DNA of 64,000 nucleotides from Aquanectria penicillioides (taxonomy: Eukaryota; Ascomycota; Sordariomycetes; Hypocreales; Nectriaceae): positions 744,001 to 808,000 of the forward strand of contig PYIU01000007.1 of assembly GCA_003415625.1 (NCBI GenBank), read 5' to 3'. Shown in pieces: positions 1 to 14,540 of the stretch; positions within the stretch are counted from its first letter, which is position 1; every line of letters starts with the position of its first letter. The translations under genes and the position numbers were made by a program. A model generated the notes under the pieces. It saw only the letters and a list, made by a program, of their open reading frames with translations. It made no database searches and was not told the DNA's origin.

Positions 1-3000
1 GGAACGGAGTGATAGACGCACACACTGCGCTATGATGGATGTAGGCTTTACCATGTGGATGGAGATGTGGATGCCACTCCTCATGTGGACGTAGGCGTGG
101 ACGTGGGTGTGGACGTGGACGTTGGACACACACAAGACACAAGACGTCAACGCACTCTGCAGAAGGACAAGGACGTCAGTGGTGTGCGCAAGTGAGTGCG
201 AATGTGGATACGGGACCAGTCTCAGACTCTCAGTCTTTGGTCTTTTTTCCATTCGTCTCGTCTTTGATTCTTATTTGTTTTTTCGTCCCAACCCGAAACA
301 CACAAGGGAGGGGGCACATGTGCACAACGTGCGGCCCGTAACTCTCGACTCTTTTTTTTTTTCCCTTTGTTTTTAGTCTTGGGGTTCCTTTCGTCCAGAT
401 TCCATTTGACACCCATCAGGAAGCGCTATTTGCTTTGTGCATCACGTAGTCCGTAGTCCGTAGCAATAGTACAATTCCCGGGATACTACGTCGCATAACT
501 AGGTGCCTACATGTAAATGGCCAGCCTGCATATACACTAGCAACATGACAGTCGATGGCGAGAGGACGGACTAGGTACCGGTACCCTGCTTCCTACCACC
601 TGCACCGCCAAGGAGACGGTAGCATTCCTACCGAGCAGAAAAGACCAGGGGGCCTGTGGCGGCTGAGTGCATCCGGACGGGCGATGATCTTCTATGGCGG
701 GTGCTTTAAAGAACCTGAAGGATCCCCAACCCCAACGGCTGGCTAACACAAGATCTCCCCAAGCCGCATTGAAATCCAATCCCACCACGCTAGTGACAGC
801 TATGCTAAATAAAACCGCCCATACCAAGCCAATATCGCCTGCATCGGTTCATTCATCTCACGTTAGATGAATTGCCCGATTTAAAATAAAATAAAAATGG
901 AAAGGGAATAATTCCAAAAGCGATCAAACAGCCCCGCCGCATGCAAACTCTCATTCTTTCGGGTTTTGTGAAGCTGAAGCGTAACGCTCTGCTTCTGACT
1001 GATCCGCGAGTTGCTGTCGACCTTTTGCCACCCACCCACTTCCAACCTCAGTTTAAACCATTGCCTAAGATAGCTAGACCCCTTTCAGGAGGAAAAAGAA
1101 GGGGGGGGGGGGGAAGAGTTCAGGTCCCGAAAAGTCAATCATCATTCACGAGGCGAAATCCACTGCACCCCATCCATCAACGCGCACGCAACGATCGTCA
1201 CTGGCAGGGCTGTATTCGACACATTGGGGAAACCAACCGCAGCTGGCCTTCATTCTTTTTTTTCTGCGTCGGGAAAAATGGGACTCCACATTGTGGGTGC
1301 CTCCGGGTTATTGCGTCTTGTCTGCGAGAGTCGTTTATCGCTGACGAACCTGGGGCCTTGTCGGGGATCATGGCTGCTCGTGTGAGAGATCTTGGTGTAA
1401 CGACATAACTTTTTCTAATACTTGTAACACACACACTCCCAATTGCCAGACCCAGGCGGGAGCCAAGCAAATCCACGCTGTAAGGGGGTCTTCTAGAATG
1501 GGGCCCCCCGTCGCCCTCGCTGTCGCCCTCGCTGTCGCCCTGCCTGCCCGTACTGACACTGATCGGTTGAAACGTCTGTCGATCCCTCGTATGAGAAACC
1601 AAGGCGGTAACGGGCACCAGATCTACCCTGGGTCGACAAACCAAGGAGCGACGCGTGGATTGCTGGCCCGGCATCACTTCGCTGTGCTTCCGGCCGGTGC
1701 CTTTATGGCGGAATCGGGGGGTTGCACCATGACCATGTCCACCAGGCCCTCCCTCCCAGAGATAGAGAGTGTGTGTGCTGGAGCATGGTCCCCGTCCAAT
1801 ACGGGTGGTAGACTTTTTTGTCCCGCGCCTCGTTCGTCCGTCCGTCAAATTTCAGACACACAGGACGACGCTCCCGACTCCTGCAATGCATCAAGTTGGT
1901 GTGGAGCTCCGAGACGTCAGCGCTTTGGCCCCCCTTTCGGACTTGGCGATGTGAATGCTGCACTACGTAACACGGCTGGAGTGAAAGTTCTTTGCTCTTG
2001 GGAGGGGGAACATCTCGGATCCCCGGGTTTCTGCTAAATCCACGATGGACGCAGACAATCTCGTCTTCTATGCCCCCCCCCCCCCTGTCCGGACGTTGTT
2101 TGGGGCGTTTCTTCTCCCCCTCCAGGTCCAGGGACCACTTCCAGGGACCAGTCACCAATCTACGGATATGTACCACTGTGTTGTTGAGCATGACATCGCT
2201 CCCGTTCCCCATGGCCAAGCAAAGCCCAAGCCCAAGCCCGCTGTCCCAGGCCCGTCCCGCTCACTGACCACTGGCCACCCATGTCCCGGGCGTATCGCTG
2301 TCATCACTGAAACTTGGCATCATGCCAGGTACCCTCCAGTCAAAAGCAACCGATGCGGCCACGAAACGACAGGGTAGCCATTGACGTCAAGGATTGGCAA
2401 AAACCTCCCTCCCCGGGAGAGGACCCTCAGGGGCAGCAAACGTGCAAGTGTCCAAAGTCTGACCCTGCTCGGGGCAAGCCGACAGAGTCCCCAGCAAACA
2501 GACACGCGATGAACCCCCGTCCCAAAAACTCTGAGACGCCCCACGACCGAGGCGCGGCGGGTGAGTGTCCACGTACGTTCCTGGCCCAACACAGCAATCC
2601 AGTTCGCCCCGTCTTGCACCTTTGACGGCTAAATCGTCGACGTGATGACGACACGACTGGAACCCACTTTCCCTCGGCCCAACTTGGACTCCGTCGCCGA
2701 TGCACTCTGATTCGGAACGGACCAGCTTAGGTGCCTAGGCCGTGGCAGAGCCGTCCCATTTAGATTGACCGCCCAGGCTGTTGTGCCTATCCGATTGCTC
2801 GACTAGGGCAGGATGAGGCGCGGATCTAGTCACGGTTGGCCACATATAGCTTGAGTCCCTGAAGATACATACCATCGAAGACGCGTCTGCCCAGGTTGTC
2901 CATAACCAGACAGCCTCTCCGCGAACACTGCAGTTGACAGATGCATCGCAAAAATACTCGATGACGACAGGATGAACTGTGAGAATTAAGATTAAGCAAA

Positions 3001-4176
3001 AGCTCATCGCTTCGTATAACCGAGCTTTTGTAATACGAATTTTGTCATTAAAGTTTTAGGTTGAACGGGGGGTGCTCTAGGTGGAACTGTGCTCGACCAT
3101 GCGGCTTGAAGATTACCCTACACCTAATTGACAACAGTATGTCATTGAAGCGAATGCTCTTCTCGATCCCGTTTGTGATATCCTACGGCCATTGGATGAT
3201 TTTGATTGCCATTTACAAGAATAATATTCCTCATCATGAGCTTGTTGATGCATCCTGGCCGTTCTATTTTGGAGTGACGTCAAAGCAAAATGAAGAATGG
3301 TCCAAGTGCTATCGTAAACCCGAATTAATAACAACCACATAAGTTCTCAATCTACGAAACAGCAAGTTTTGAGAATTCTTAAACTGGACCCTGAATGTTT
3401 CTCTCTGTTTTATTTTTAGCGTGCTTTTACTTGCTTGTCGCCCTAGAAGCTTGATGTTGATGGACCACAGCCGCCGCACTGATGAGCGCCACCGGAGGCA
3501 GTGTTGCGGACGAGGAATCGAGGCACATAGCTAGTCTTGCCCCTCGGTTTAATGGCCCTCCCGCATTCAATACATACCTGAATGCCGATAACACTGGTGG
3601 ATTCTGGCATGTAGGTTTGCCATGCGTCTCAAGCAGTTGGATCGGGGGAATAACTTTGTGGTCGAGTTCATGGTCTATATGCAGCATCGGCGTCGTTGAA
3701 TATGATCGAGTAGCTTCAAACACCCATTGTTCCCTGTAATCTACTAAGCTGATCTAAGTCAGGTATTGCGGCATATGTTATGAACAACCTCATGGTCCTC
3801 CATCCTTACGACACTACTAACCATGCTCTCACCACTATCCTCGCCAAATTCGTTCTCCGCCACTCTGGAATGGTTCTTCTGGGCATCTTCTTACATTAGG
3901 TTTTGATATGCTGTGGGTGATTGACAGTGTACTTACTTGTGTTGCGTTTCTGGAGCTTGACGGTATCGGTCAATGTTATTGTAGCAACTATAATACGCCT
4001 AACAGTTTTGGTCTTGTCGAAGAGAAATCGTGGAGCGTAGCTGGCATTGTACGTGATTAGTGGAATCCAGGAATTGAATGCGTACTTGTTTTCTCGAATC
4101 GTAAGCATTGAATCACGCATAGGATTGGGTGCGCTTCACCACACCGCCAGCGAGGAAGGGCAACTACTTACTAGCG
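1..4176. other. Gene-free left end, no supported coding sequence
   Basis: No open frame here has a recognisable domain, a splice-consistent structure or a credible start. The left 2.7 kb is GC-rich with simple sequence: a GTGGA(C/T)-rich tract at about 54-125, a run of 13 G at 1101-1113, two and a half copies of a 12-bp unit (TCGCCCTCGCTG) at about 1510-1545, a run of 13 C at 2073-2085 and short AAGCCC repeats near 2223. From about 2.75 kb the sequence becomes more AT-rich. It could be the long upstream region of a gene beyond the left edge, but nothing seen proves this. Confidence 0.5.
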
Positions 4177-6412
4177 TTAACAAATGCGATCAGAATATTC
4201 GGAAGGTGTCCATATGATAAACCAATCTCCTTGATTTTCGTCTGCACTCAAAGCAGCCCTCTGAGATAACTCAGCGATACCTGCTCGAATGCAGCACTGT
4301 AAGCACTCTGCTTTACGCAACATGATATTCTCTCGACGGTATGCTCCAAGGGCAAGCCATGCATATCGTGCTATATCGTCTCCTCGGAGAATGTGCGCCT
4401 TCATTCCATGGCAGTCGATAGTATGAATAATGCCTGAGCTAGAAATGGGTGGGTTTTCTACGACCTTGAGGCAGTTCATGCCCTTGCAGTGAATCAATCC
4501 TCGTGATCTTGTTGTCACCTCTACAAGCTCACGGGGCTTAAGAATATGCTCTTGCACGGCTTGAGAATCTCCAGGGACAAATTCATACCAAACTTCCAAG
4601 GATGATATTCTTTGCCGTACCTTCGGCACCATGTTTGAGAAGGGTATTAGTTTGCTGAATATCTCGTCCGAGATGGGAGTGCGATACGAATAGTCGGAAA
4701 TTGCCTCAAAGGGTTTCCCATCAAACTCAATATTTCCGATAGTGATGGTAAAAACCCCAAGTTCATCTATATCACCACCTAGAGAGGCGTGCTGGGGGAT
4801 TGAAAGGCATATACATATACCATGCACAGATACGGCTGTGGGCAAGCTTCCCGCAGATCTAGGCACAGGGCTTCCAGCGAACAGATGCAAGGTGTCATAA
4901 AAAGGACCGTCTCGGCCGGTATATGTCATGACTCGACAGATGCGGCCAAAGGGCCCGAGCGAAGCCGAATAGCAATCGATTTGAAAATCTGGGAAGTCTC
5001 TTACGAATCCGGCGGAGTAGCTATGGAAAAGAGCACGTAGGCCGCTTCTCGTCATAAACAAACCCGGCAAGGAATCAACCTCGGAGAGTCGTAACCCAAG
5101 CAAGATTATGAACTCGGCAATGTGGAGGTAACAAATTGTCGCGAGTTCCTCTTCTTTGGTACCGCAGTTTTTGCAGCCTCTGGCCGAGCAGTTAATCCTA
5201 AGCCTAGACATCTGGTTTTCATAAGACAAAATTGCTTCTTTGCAGGAAACTTCAGCGGATTTATCCATAGTTTCTTGCAGACTCTTCAGCTCAGGAAATC
5301 TCCAAGTAAAAAATCGGTGAACCCTGATCCGAAAGACGAGTTGTTGTAGGTGCACCATTCTTAAAAGAGCTCTCGTGGGAATTCTTGTTCCGCAGACACG
5401 ACCCCTTGCAATAACCGCGCAGCAGCGCCGAATAGGGTACTAAGAGTGTGTTGTTCACTACGCAACAGTGTCGTAAATGCCGGCCCAAAGAAGCGACCGA
5501 GCGTTGCATCCTACGGAATACGACCTTTGACGTAGACAAATATATTGTCGGCTTCCAGCCTGAAGAGATCCGAAACCCGTTTGAGAATATAGGTTTTACC
5601 GGTGACTTGCAATTGTTGTGATGGATCTGCATTGTCTCTGCAAAGTATAAAGGTGACTTGTGCAGTGTTATTGTCGCAACTATTGTAAACTTCAGCTTGA
5701 GAAGTCTCGCTCTTTATTACGAGCCTTAAACCAAAAAAACATTCTGCCACAGGAGCAAGCCAGGCAATAGGTCTTCCACCAATAATAGTAACCGCCTCGC
5801 TCCTCTGTACGGAAACGTCGCCAATTGCCTTGAGTGCCTCTGCTATTGATTCACTTGTCGTGCGAACTTCTTTATACCGCTCAGAAGCGAAGCAATCTAC
5901 TGTTGAGTCCCAATAATCAGGATCAAGCTGCTTGAATTCTTCAACGAGAGATGAGAAGTTGGACGCAGAAATGACTCCTGCACATGCCTTCACGAGATTC
6001 TTCCATTGCAATAGCGAAGGCCTTAGTTTCGAGGGAGCTTCCACAGTTCGTACCAATTCGCCCAATATCTCAGCGGATGGATCTCCTTCGAAGCCTTCAA
6101 GGAGGGCGGCACATAATGCTGCACATGTCATGCCTTGATCATTGGCAGGCATGGTTCGTACTACGTGCCTTGTACCAAATCCCATCCATAGAAGGTTGCC
6201 AAACGTGCTGTTGCAAGGAAGGGCGGAGATAACTTGATTTATGTTGGCTCGACCGGTCGGCGACAAGGCAAAGAAATTCCCACAGATGATAGCTCCAATA
6301 TTAAGTGTATAAGGATCGACATTAGCAGCGCAAAATCTCGAGAGTATGTCCAACGATGTAGAAACAGTCTGAGAACCTATAATTCTCCAGTCAATAGTTT
6401 GCTGCAGGGTTT
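4177..6412 (-). pseudogene. Decayed conserved fungal protein of unknown function
   Basis: Read on the minus strand, two long frames (about 6412-5511 and 5358-4177) give one continuous protein-like sequence of roughly 700 residues with no domain I can name. The first frame ends in TAG at 5511-5513 and continues in the same frame after it with protein-like sequence (starts DATLGRFFGPAFTTLLR), so the stop looks like a nonsense mutation, perhaps CAG to TAG. Between about 5440 and 5358 the protein-like signal steps through two other frames (VVSAEQEFPRE, then RALLRMVHLQQL), which needs two small deletions. The first frame has no good ATG; it opens upstream of a TTG. A Cys-rich spot (CSARGCKNCG) lies in the second part. 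The set of lesions indicates a pseudogene, not an intron. Its original role is unknown. Confidence 0.6.
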
Positions 6413-6419
6413 CAGAACC

Positions 6420-7687
6420 CCCTCCCCGGAAGAATTATAGGGTTGGATATCCATTGCCAGCTTTTCGACCTGGAGAGATAATTGGTACAGTGACAGAAGT
6501 AGACTGAAGGTTTGAGGTGTCGATTTTGAACGTTGGAGTGCAATCTATCGGTTTCCCCACTTGACAGTGTGTTATAGTCATCAACATGTGATCTATTTGC
6601 ACAATATGACGTGGCACCACTCATTGGTACAGCCTGCTCAACCATTAATTTCAGGAACCCTAAATCTTAGGCAGTCGTAGCTGGAACTCTCCTACCCTGG
6701 ACTTGAACACTTCCTGATAATTCAATCTAGTTGATTTAAAGGCTCGTGGAGCTCTAGCCCTTAAAATGGGTATGTGACACGTTTATGGGCGCACCGAGTT
6801 CATCAGAATCGCTGATCTTTTGGTCTCATAGTGAAGGGGTTATTGTCCAGCCGTGTATGCCACCCTGGCTCTTGCATCTATTTAAACAAATCTACTTATC
6901 TCTACTATGTGTAGTCTTACTCTATTGACAGCATTTCAGTAGTATATAGTATTGGAATTAAGGGAAGCTTAACTGGAAATTAATTTTACAAACGAAGTTA
7001 ATATAGGGCTTTGATTACTTTGCGATTTTAGTCGGGGTTATGGGAAAAAATTGAAGAAGAAGGAAAGGTGACAATCAGTTTAATACCATTAGGAGTTTAT
7101 CAAAAATCAATCATGAAGATAATGCTATAATCGGTTATATTTAAATTTGTATTTAGGGCAACATTCTTCACTCACGAGGTTGCGATGTTACTTACTATTT
7201 TCGAAGCTCTTGCCCGATTATCTGCATCACGCAATATCACGCTATTTGGAAGGAAATGGCGTTGCTCTTTTCAAACACCATTCTATCCCTGAAAGTGGAC
7301 ATGTACGCTGTCGATCTCGTTTAGCATCCAATAAATAGGGCTTTTTTTGGTCAAGTTGTATACATTGTTTATCAGAGGCCAGATCATTCCCGGCTCAGCG
7401 CAATGCACCTTTGGAGATTCAAGTAACGTCATCGGGATGGACCCCGCGATACCGTGAACAAATTGCCGTAACCGTGCCCTTTTAAGGCTGTTGAGAAGGC
7501 CTGCAACCCCGCTCCTGCGTTCGAAGAGCATCCGCAACAAGAGCTTTCTGACCTGCCGAGAACATCGATTACACAGCCGGGACCTCAATCACTATGTCTC
7601 TATCAAGAACCAAAGATTACCTACCTGAATATGAGTATCCTGAGGGGCCCGAGGAGCAACGTTGGCCAATATTGCCTTGAAATGTAG
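6420..7687. other. AT-rich intergenic region
   Basis: No gene is supported. The stretch 6870-7160 is strongly AT-rich. A 28-codon open frame starting at ATG 7593 ends at 7679, eight bases before the start chosen for the oxygenase at 7688. It may act as a short upstream ORF, or be chance. Confidence 0.4.
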
Positions 7688-8722
7688 ATGAATTTGGCTG
7701 ATGTTTCTCGACCAGTGGAGTATGCAAACCTTGAGGCCCTTGATCTCTCGCGTCTCGAACAGCCAGGAGGAAAGCAAGCCTTAGCAAACCAAGTATTGGG
7801 ATTTATAAATAAAAATGGTATGCATTAGACGCTAGGTTCTGTTAATTGCCAACAAAAGTGGTAATGTTCATGGGTGATAGGCTTCTTCTACGTCGGGGGT
7901 CACGGCTTCTCTGATGAAGAAGTGCGCAAGCAGTACGCCATTGGCCGTGCCTTTTTTGACCTTCCGCTCGGAGAGAAGCTGAAATACGAGTGCGACACGG
8001 CGCGTGGAGATTTTCGTGGCTACAAACCACAGTCGACAGGTGATCTGGCTGCTCGCGACAATGACGAACGTTACAATATTCCCAAGTTCACGCCCGAGCA
8101 CGAACGTGATCACCCTCAGTTGATCAAAGATCATTTCGAAGAGATTCGCGACTTTTCGATCAGGGTTCACGATAACGTGTTGCTGCCGCTCCTTCGACTC
8201 TTTGCATATGTTCTCGAACTCGAGGATGAGGAATACTTTGTCAAACGCCATCGGTACGAAGCCAAGGGACTTGAGTATCTGCGGTACATGAAGTACTATC
8301 CCCGAACGCCCGAGAAGGATGCTGAGGCAGGGAATATCTGGGCAAAGGGCCACACAGACTACAACACCCTGACATTCCTGTTCCATCAGCCAATTGCTGG
8401 ATTGCAGGTCCAGAACCCCGAAGGCAAGTGGCAGTACGTCAAGTCGCGCCGGGATGCCATCATCGTAAATATCGCAGACGCTCTTGAGTTCATCAGCGGT
8501 GGTTACCTGAAGAGCACCATCCACCGAGTAGTTCGTCCACCAGAAGATCAAGCAACCCAGCCGCGACACAGCTTAATCTACTTTGCGCGCCCAGAAGCCG
8601 ACATCAACCTAGAGCCTGTGTCTAGCCCGCTGCTTCAGCGGCTGGGGCTTCAGAACAAGGAGTCACAGTTCAGTCGCCCCGTGACCGCAGAGGGTGCGTC
8701 GAAGTTGGCACGTCACAATTAG
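7688..8722 (+). CDS. 2-oxoglutarate/Fe(II)-dependent oxygenase (isopenicillin-N-synthase fold)
   Basis: Two exons (7688-7817, 7881-8722) with a 63-nt GT-AG intron encode 323 residues, the usual length of this family. The intron is set by frame: exon 1 ends in AATG and exon 2 resumes GCTTC, restoring the N-terminal motif NGFFYVGGHGF. The iron-binding triad is visible as H201 and D203 (GHTDYN) and H258 (STIHRVV), with R272 (RHSLIYF) to bind 2-oxoglutarate. Such enzymes hydroxylate, desaturate or cyclise small molecules in the cytosol. The substrate cannot be told. The gene stands alone between a decayed gene and the core block. Confidence 0.88.
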
Positions 8723-9478
8723 TGAATCCGCTGACATCTGTATAGAATGGGCGCGAGCACGCATTGTTAAGGACCACAGGTTCCGCACTGGTTTGGTGAA
8801 TCATCAAGAACAGGAAATCATTGCCGGTGTCAACCAAACATATTATGATTAGGAGTTATTTCGTAGCTGCTAGATGATATTTATTGATAGCAGATAGGGA
8901 ATATATCTGACAGCACGTTGTGAGTTGCTTTATATTTGGTACCTTGAAGACTTGCGGATCGACCCGTACCGTCGGCTGGCCTAAACTGAAAAAGGAGCGA
9001 AAAAAGCAAACGCTGGAGAATAGGACCCGACGTATCTGTTTACTGTAACATGTGAGAAGCAATTATTAGAAGGCTCCTCGTCCTCTCACCGAAGCTTTTT
9101 GTGGGAGATGCGATGTATTCATGAAGAAACATCTGGGGTAAGATGCAATGATTAAAGCTGGATTGTGTTCATGCCAGCCCAACTCTGTCACAACTATCCC
9201 TCAGACCACAGAATGCAATAGTGAAGTCGATTTTACTACCCAAAAGGACAAACGGCATGAATATACAACCCAGAAAGACAAACAAAAACAAAAACTAGAC
9301 AGAGCTTCTTAGGAAAGCTATGTGTGTTCCCATGACCCAAACCTGCCATTTTCGCCTACACCCGTGCAACTCATCTCTATTCGTCGAGATGCCATCATTC
9401 ACTTTCACGCAATAAGTCAGGAGGCGACTAGCCAATCATTTAACTGCTTTGTTTGGTGTTTTACTAAGGGACCGCCCC
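8723..9478. other. Intergenic region, 3' flanks
   Basis: This lies between the 3' ends of the convergent oxygenase and the Lys/Ala/Glu-rich gene. Nothing beyond AT-rich untranslated sequence is seen. Confidence 0.5.
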
Positions 9479-10314
9479 TTAGACCTCCAAGGCCTCGACG
9501 GGTCCCTGACTTCGCGTCTTTCGTGCCGTTCTGCCAACTACCGGAGGAGCCTTCTTCTTCGACCTGCCGCCCTTACCGTTGGTTGCGGGCTTGACTGGGG
9601 CATCCTTGACCTTGGCCTTCTTCTCGGCGCGGTCATCCGCCTTGGGCCCTTGCGCCTTGGAGGCGTTGCCGTTGGTTGCACGGGGGGCAGATTCCGGCTC
9701 AAGCTTGCGCTTCTCGCGGGGTGTCTCCTCGGATGCCGGCGCATCCTTTACTTCAGCATCTTTGCTGGCGCCGTTGGTCGCAGCCTCTGCGGGCTTGTCG
9801 GCGTTTTCCTTGTCCTCGGACGCAGAGTCTGCTGGAGTTTCCTCGGCCTTTCCAAGAATGACTTGGGCCTCCTCCTTGGGCTTTTCCTTGGGCTCATCGT
9901 CGATCCTCAACTCGGGCCTCGGGGTGCCGCCGGCTGGAGTTTGGTTATTGAGAGGTGTCTGCGGCACCGAGGTGACTTCGACGGGCTTGGGCACCTTTGC
10001 GCCGACTCCTGCACCAGCTTCGGCCTTCTTCTCGCCGGGCTTGGAATCCTCCGAAGCAGGGGCCGCAGTGGGCACGGCTGCGGCCCCGGCCTGGGCCTCG
10101 GGAGCCTTGGGAGCTGGCTCGCCGACTACAGCAGATGGATCATGTCAGCGCAATGTCTTATACAGCTGGTGCGGGGGGCTGTGAATGTTTATAGAGCGCG
10201 GTCCTTGCACCGAGGGGGGGCCAATTGGGCTAGATTGGGCGGAGAGAGGATGGCATTGATGGCTGGGTGATGGTGTATACCTTTGTCGATGGCGGGAGCG
10301 ATTCCGTCCGACAT
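9479..10314 (-). CDS. Low-complexity Lys/Ala/Glu/Pro-rich protein, unknown function
   Basis: Two exons (10314-10281 and 10125-9479) joined across a 155-nt intron (donor gtatac, acceptor tgtag) give 226 residues starting MSDGIAPAIDK. The splice keeps phase (AAAG joined to TCGGC), and the exon-2 frame has no ATG of its own near its 5' end. The protein is almost wholly disordered, rich in A, K, E and P. Two basic patches near the end (KGGRSKKK and GRTARKTRSQ) look like nuclear localisation or DNA-contacting tails. No folded domain is seen. It may be a small chromatin or nuclear protein, but that is a guess from composition only. The strong GC bias creates long antisense frames, which I discount. 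Confidence 0.6.
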
Positions 10315-12912
<2,598 letters not shown>

Positions 12913-13121
12913 ATAACCAGGACAAGGAGATGTATGAACAAAAGGGAACAATTCTTGTTGGATTTGGGGCGTTTCGGCGGGAAGTATAGTACCGTTTAAT
13001 CTAATACCACGTTTCTTCAGCCCCGCCACCGTTGACCAGTGCTGCTGTGTATTTGTTTTTCTTGCCACGCCATGTCTTGAATGTCCATCTTACACTATCT
13101 AGCGCCACCGGTCCTCGGCCA

Positions 13122-14056
13122 TTACATATTCCTTCCTCCAGTCACCATGATGGTCTGGCCTGTCACATAAGAGAACAGCGGGCTAGCAACGGCGAGGATA
13201 CTGCTCGCCGCCTCAGCCGGAGTGCCAGGCCTTCGTAGTGCGATATCAGCGTAGGCAGAATCACCAGCAGCCTGGCTCTGCTTCTGGGGAATGCCCAGGG
13301 CGATCTTCTGGCCGTCTGGGCCAGTGACGAAGGCTCCGTCCTCCTTGGCAGCCGTCAGCCGCGTGAGGATGTGTCCAAAGGCAATGGTGTTTGATCGTAC
13401 GCCGAATGCGGGACCCCATTCCTTGGCGATGGTCTTGGTGAAGCCCGTAACGCCGGCCTTGGCGAGGGCGTAGTTGAGCTGGCCTGCGTTGCCGTGGACG
13501 CCAGACGTCGACGAGATGTTGACGATGCATCGCGGGGCGCCGTCCTTGACGCGGAAGTAGGGCGCGGCGGCGCGGACCAGAGTAAAGGGCGCGGTGCAGT
13601 GCAGGGCGATGATGGTTTCCCACTGCTTGTCCGTCATCTTGTGGATGACGCCATCCCACGTATAGCCCGCGTTGTTGACAATGATGTTGATCTTGCCGTT
13701 GCCAAAATCGGCAGCCTTCTTGACCAAGGTATTGATGTACTCGGCGTCGAGGATGTCGCCCGCTACGGCAATGGCCTGGCCGCCGCTCTTGTTGATGCCC
13801 TCCGCTACACCTGAGGCCTTCTCTAGAGGTGGTGTAAGCTCAAGCCGCCTCTGTCACAACTTGGTAATTGCACAACTTGTCACTTACTCTCGTCAATATC
13901 CGCGACGATAACCTTGGCGCCCTCGTTTGCAAACAACCGCGCGGCCTCAGCGCCAATGCCCTGTCCACTGCCCGTGATGATGGCTACCTGGCCAGCCAAC
14001 ATACCCTTGGGGTAGTTGAGGTGGCCGGCGATCTGGCTAACACGATCCGATGACAT
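13122..14056 (-). CDS. Short-chain dehydrogenase/reductase (FabG-like)
   Basis: Exons 14056-13888 and 13822-13122 (65-nt intron) give 289 residues. The Rossmann motif TGSGQGIG sits near residue 30, then NNAG, the catalytic serine region NISSTSG and the Y-x3-K pair in LNYALAKAG; the C-terminus ends GQTIMVTGG as in classical SDRs. It probably reduces a keto group or oxidises an alcohol with NAD(P)(H). The insertion around residues 195-230 (KEDGAFVTGPDG to QAAGDSAYA) is typical of fungal 3-oxoacyl-ACP-reductase-like proteins. It is convergent with DPM1, with about 210 bp between stops. Substrate unknown. Confidence 0.88.
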
Positions 14057-14540
14057 GATGAGCTCAGGGTGAAGATGATGGCTCTTTCTTTCCAGGGGAT
14101 TACACGATACGCAGGAGGGAATGCTACTAATACAGGAAGATGGCCACTACAAATGATCTTGAATGCCTTTCTAGGATATATGAATCCAATTGTTGATGGC
14201 GCTGCACGGCCTGCCGAGGTTCCCCGCGGCTTCGGGTTTACCTTGTCGGGATGTGTGGGGTAAAAAACGGCGGGGGCTTTGGAGCTCGGTCTCGGGCGTA
14301 TGACGATATTGCCTTGGGATTACGGAGCTCTGCCGGCCAAATAATCTTTTGATCCTAGCATTGAGCCGAAATTGAGAGCTGCTGAAATTATGTGGAATTT
14401 TATGACAATGGTAAAAATTGCCACATGTTTCCCAAGCAGATTTCACAATGATGCGATAATGAGATGGTCTCGTTCTCCTTTTGATCACAGCAGAAGTAGC
14501 GTATCATCAAATCTAGGTTATCTTGCGTTCATCGTGAATT
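14057..14540. other. Intergenic region upstream of the SDR
   Basis: About 480 bp between the SDR start and the 3' end of the TRAPPC12-like gene. It serves as the SDR promoter. No repeats or small genes were recognised. Confidence 0.45.

Noticed and set aside
1198..2218. Long overlapping frames on both strands in the left GC-rich end
   Set aside because: Low complexity, no family features, overlapping frames in all phases as expected of GC-rich non-coding DNA.
9449..10270. Plus-strand frames of 200-273 codons opposite the Lys/Ala/Glu-rich gene
   Set aside because: They are GC-bias shadows: the Gly/Leu-rich translation is the reverse complement of Ala/Lys/Pro codons, and no start or splice supports them.
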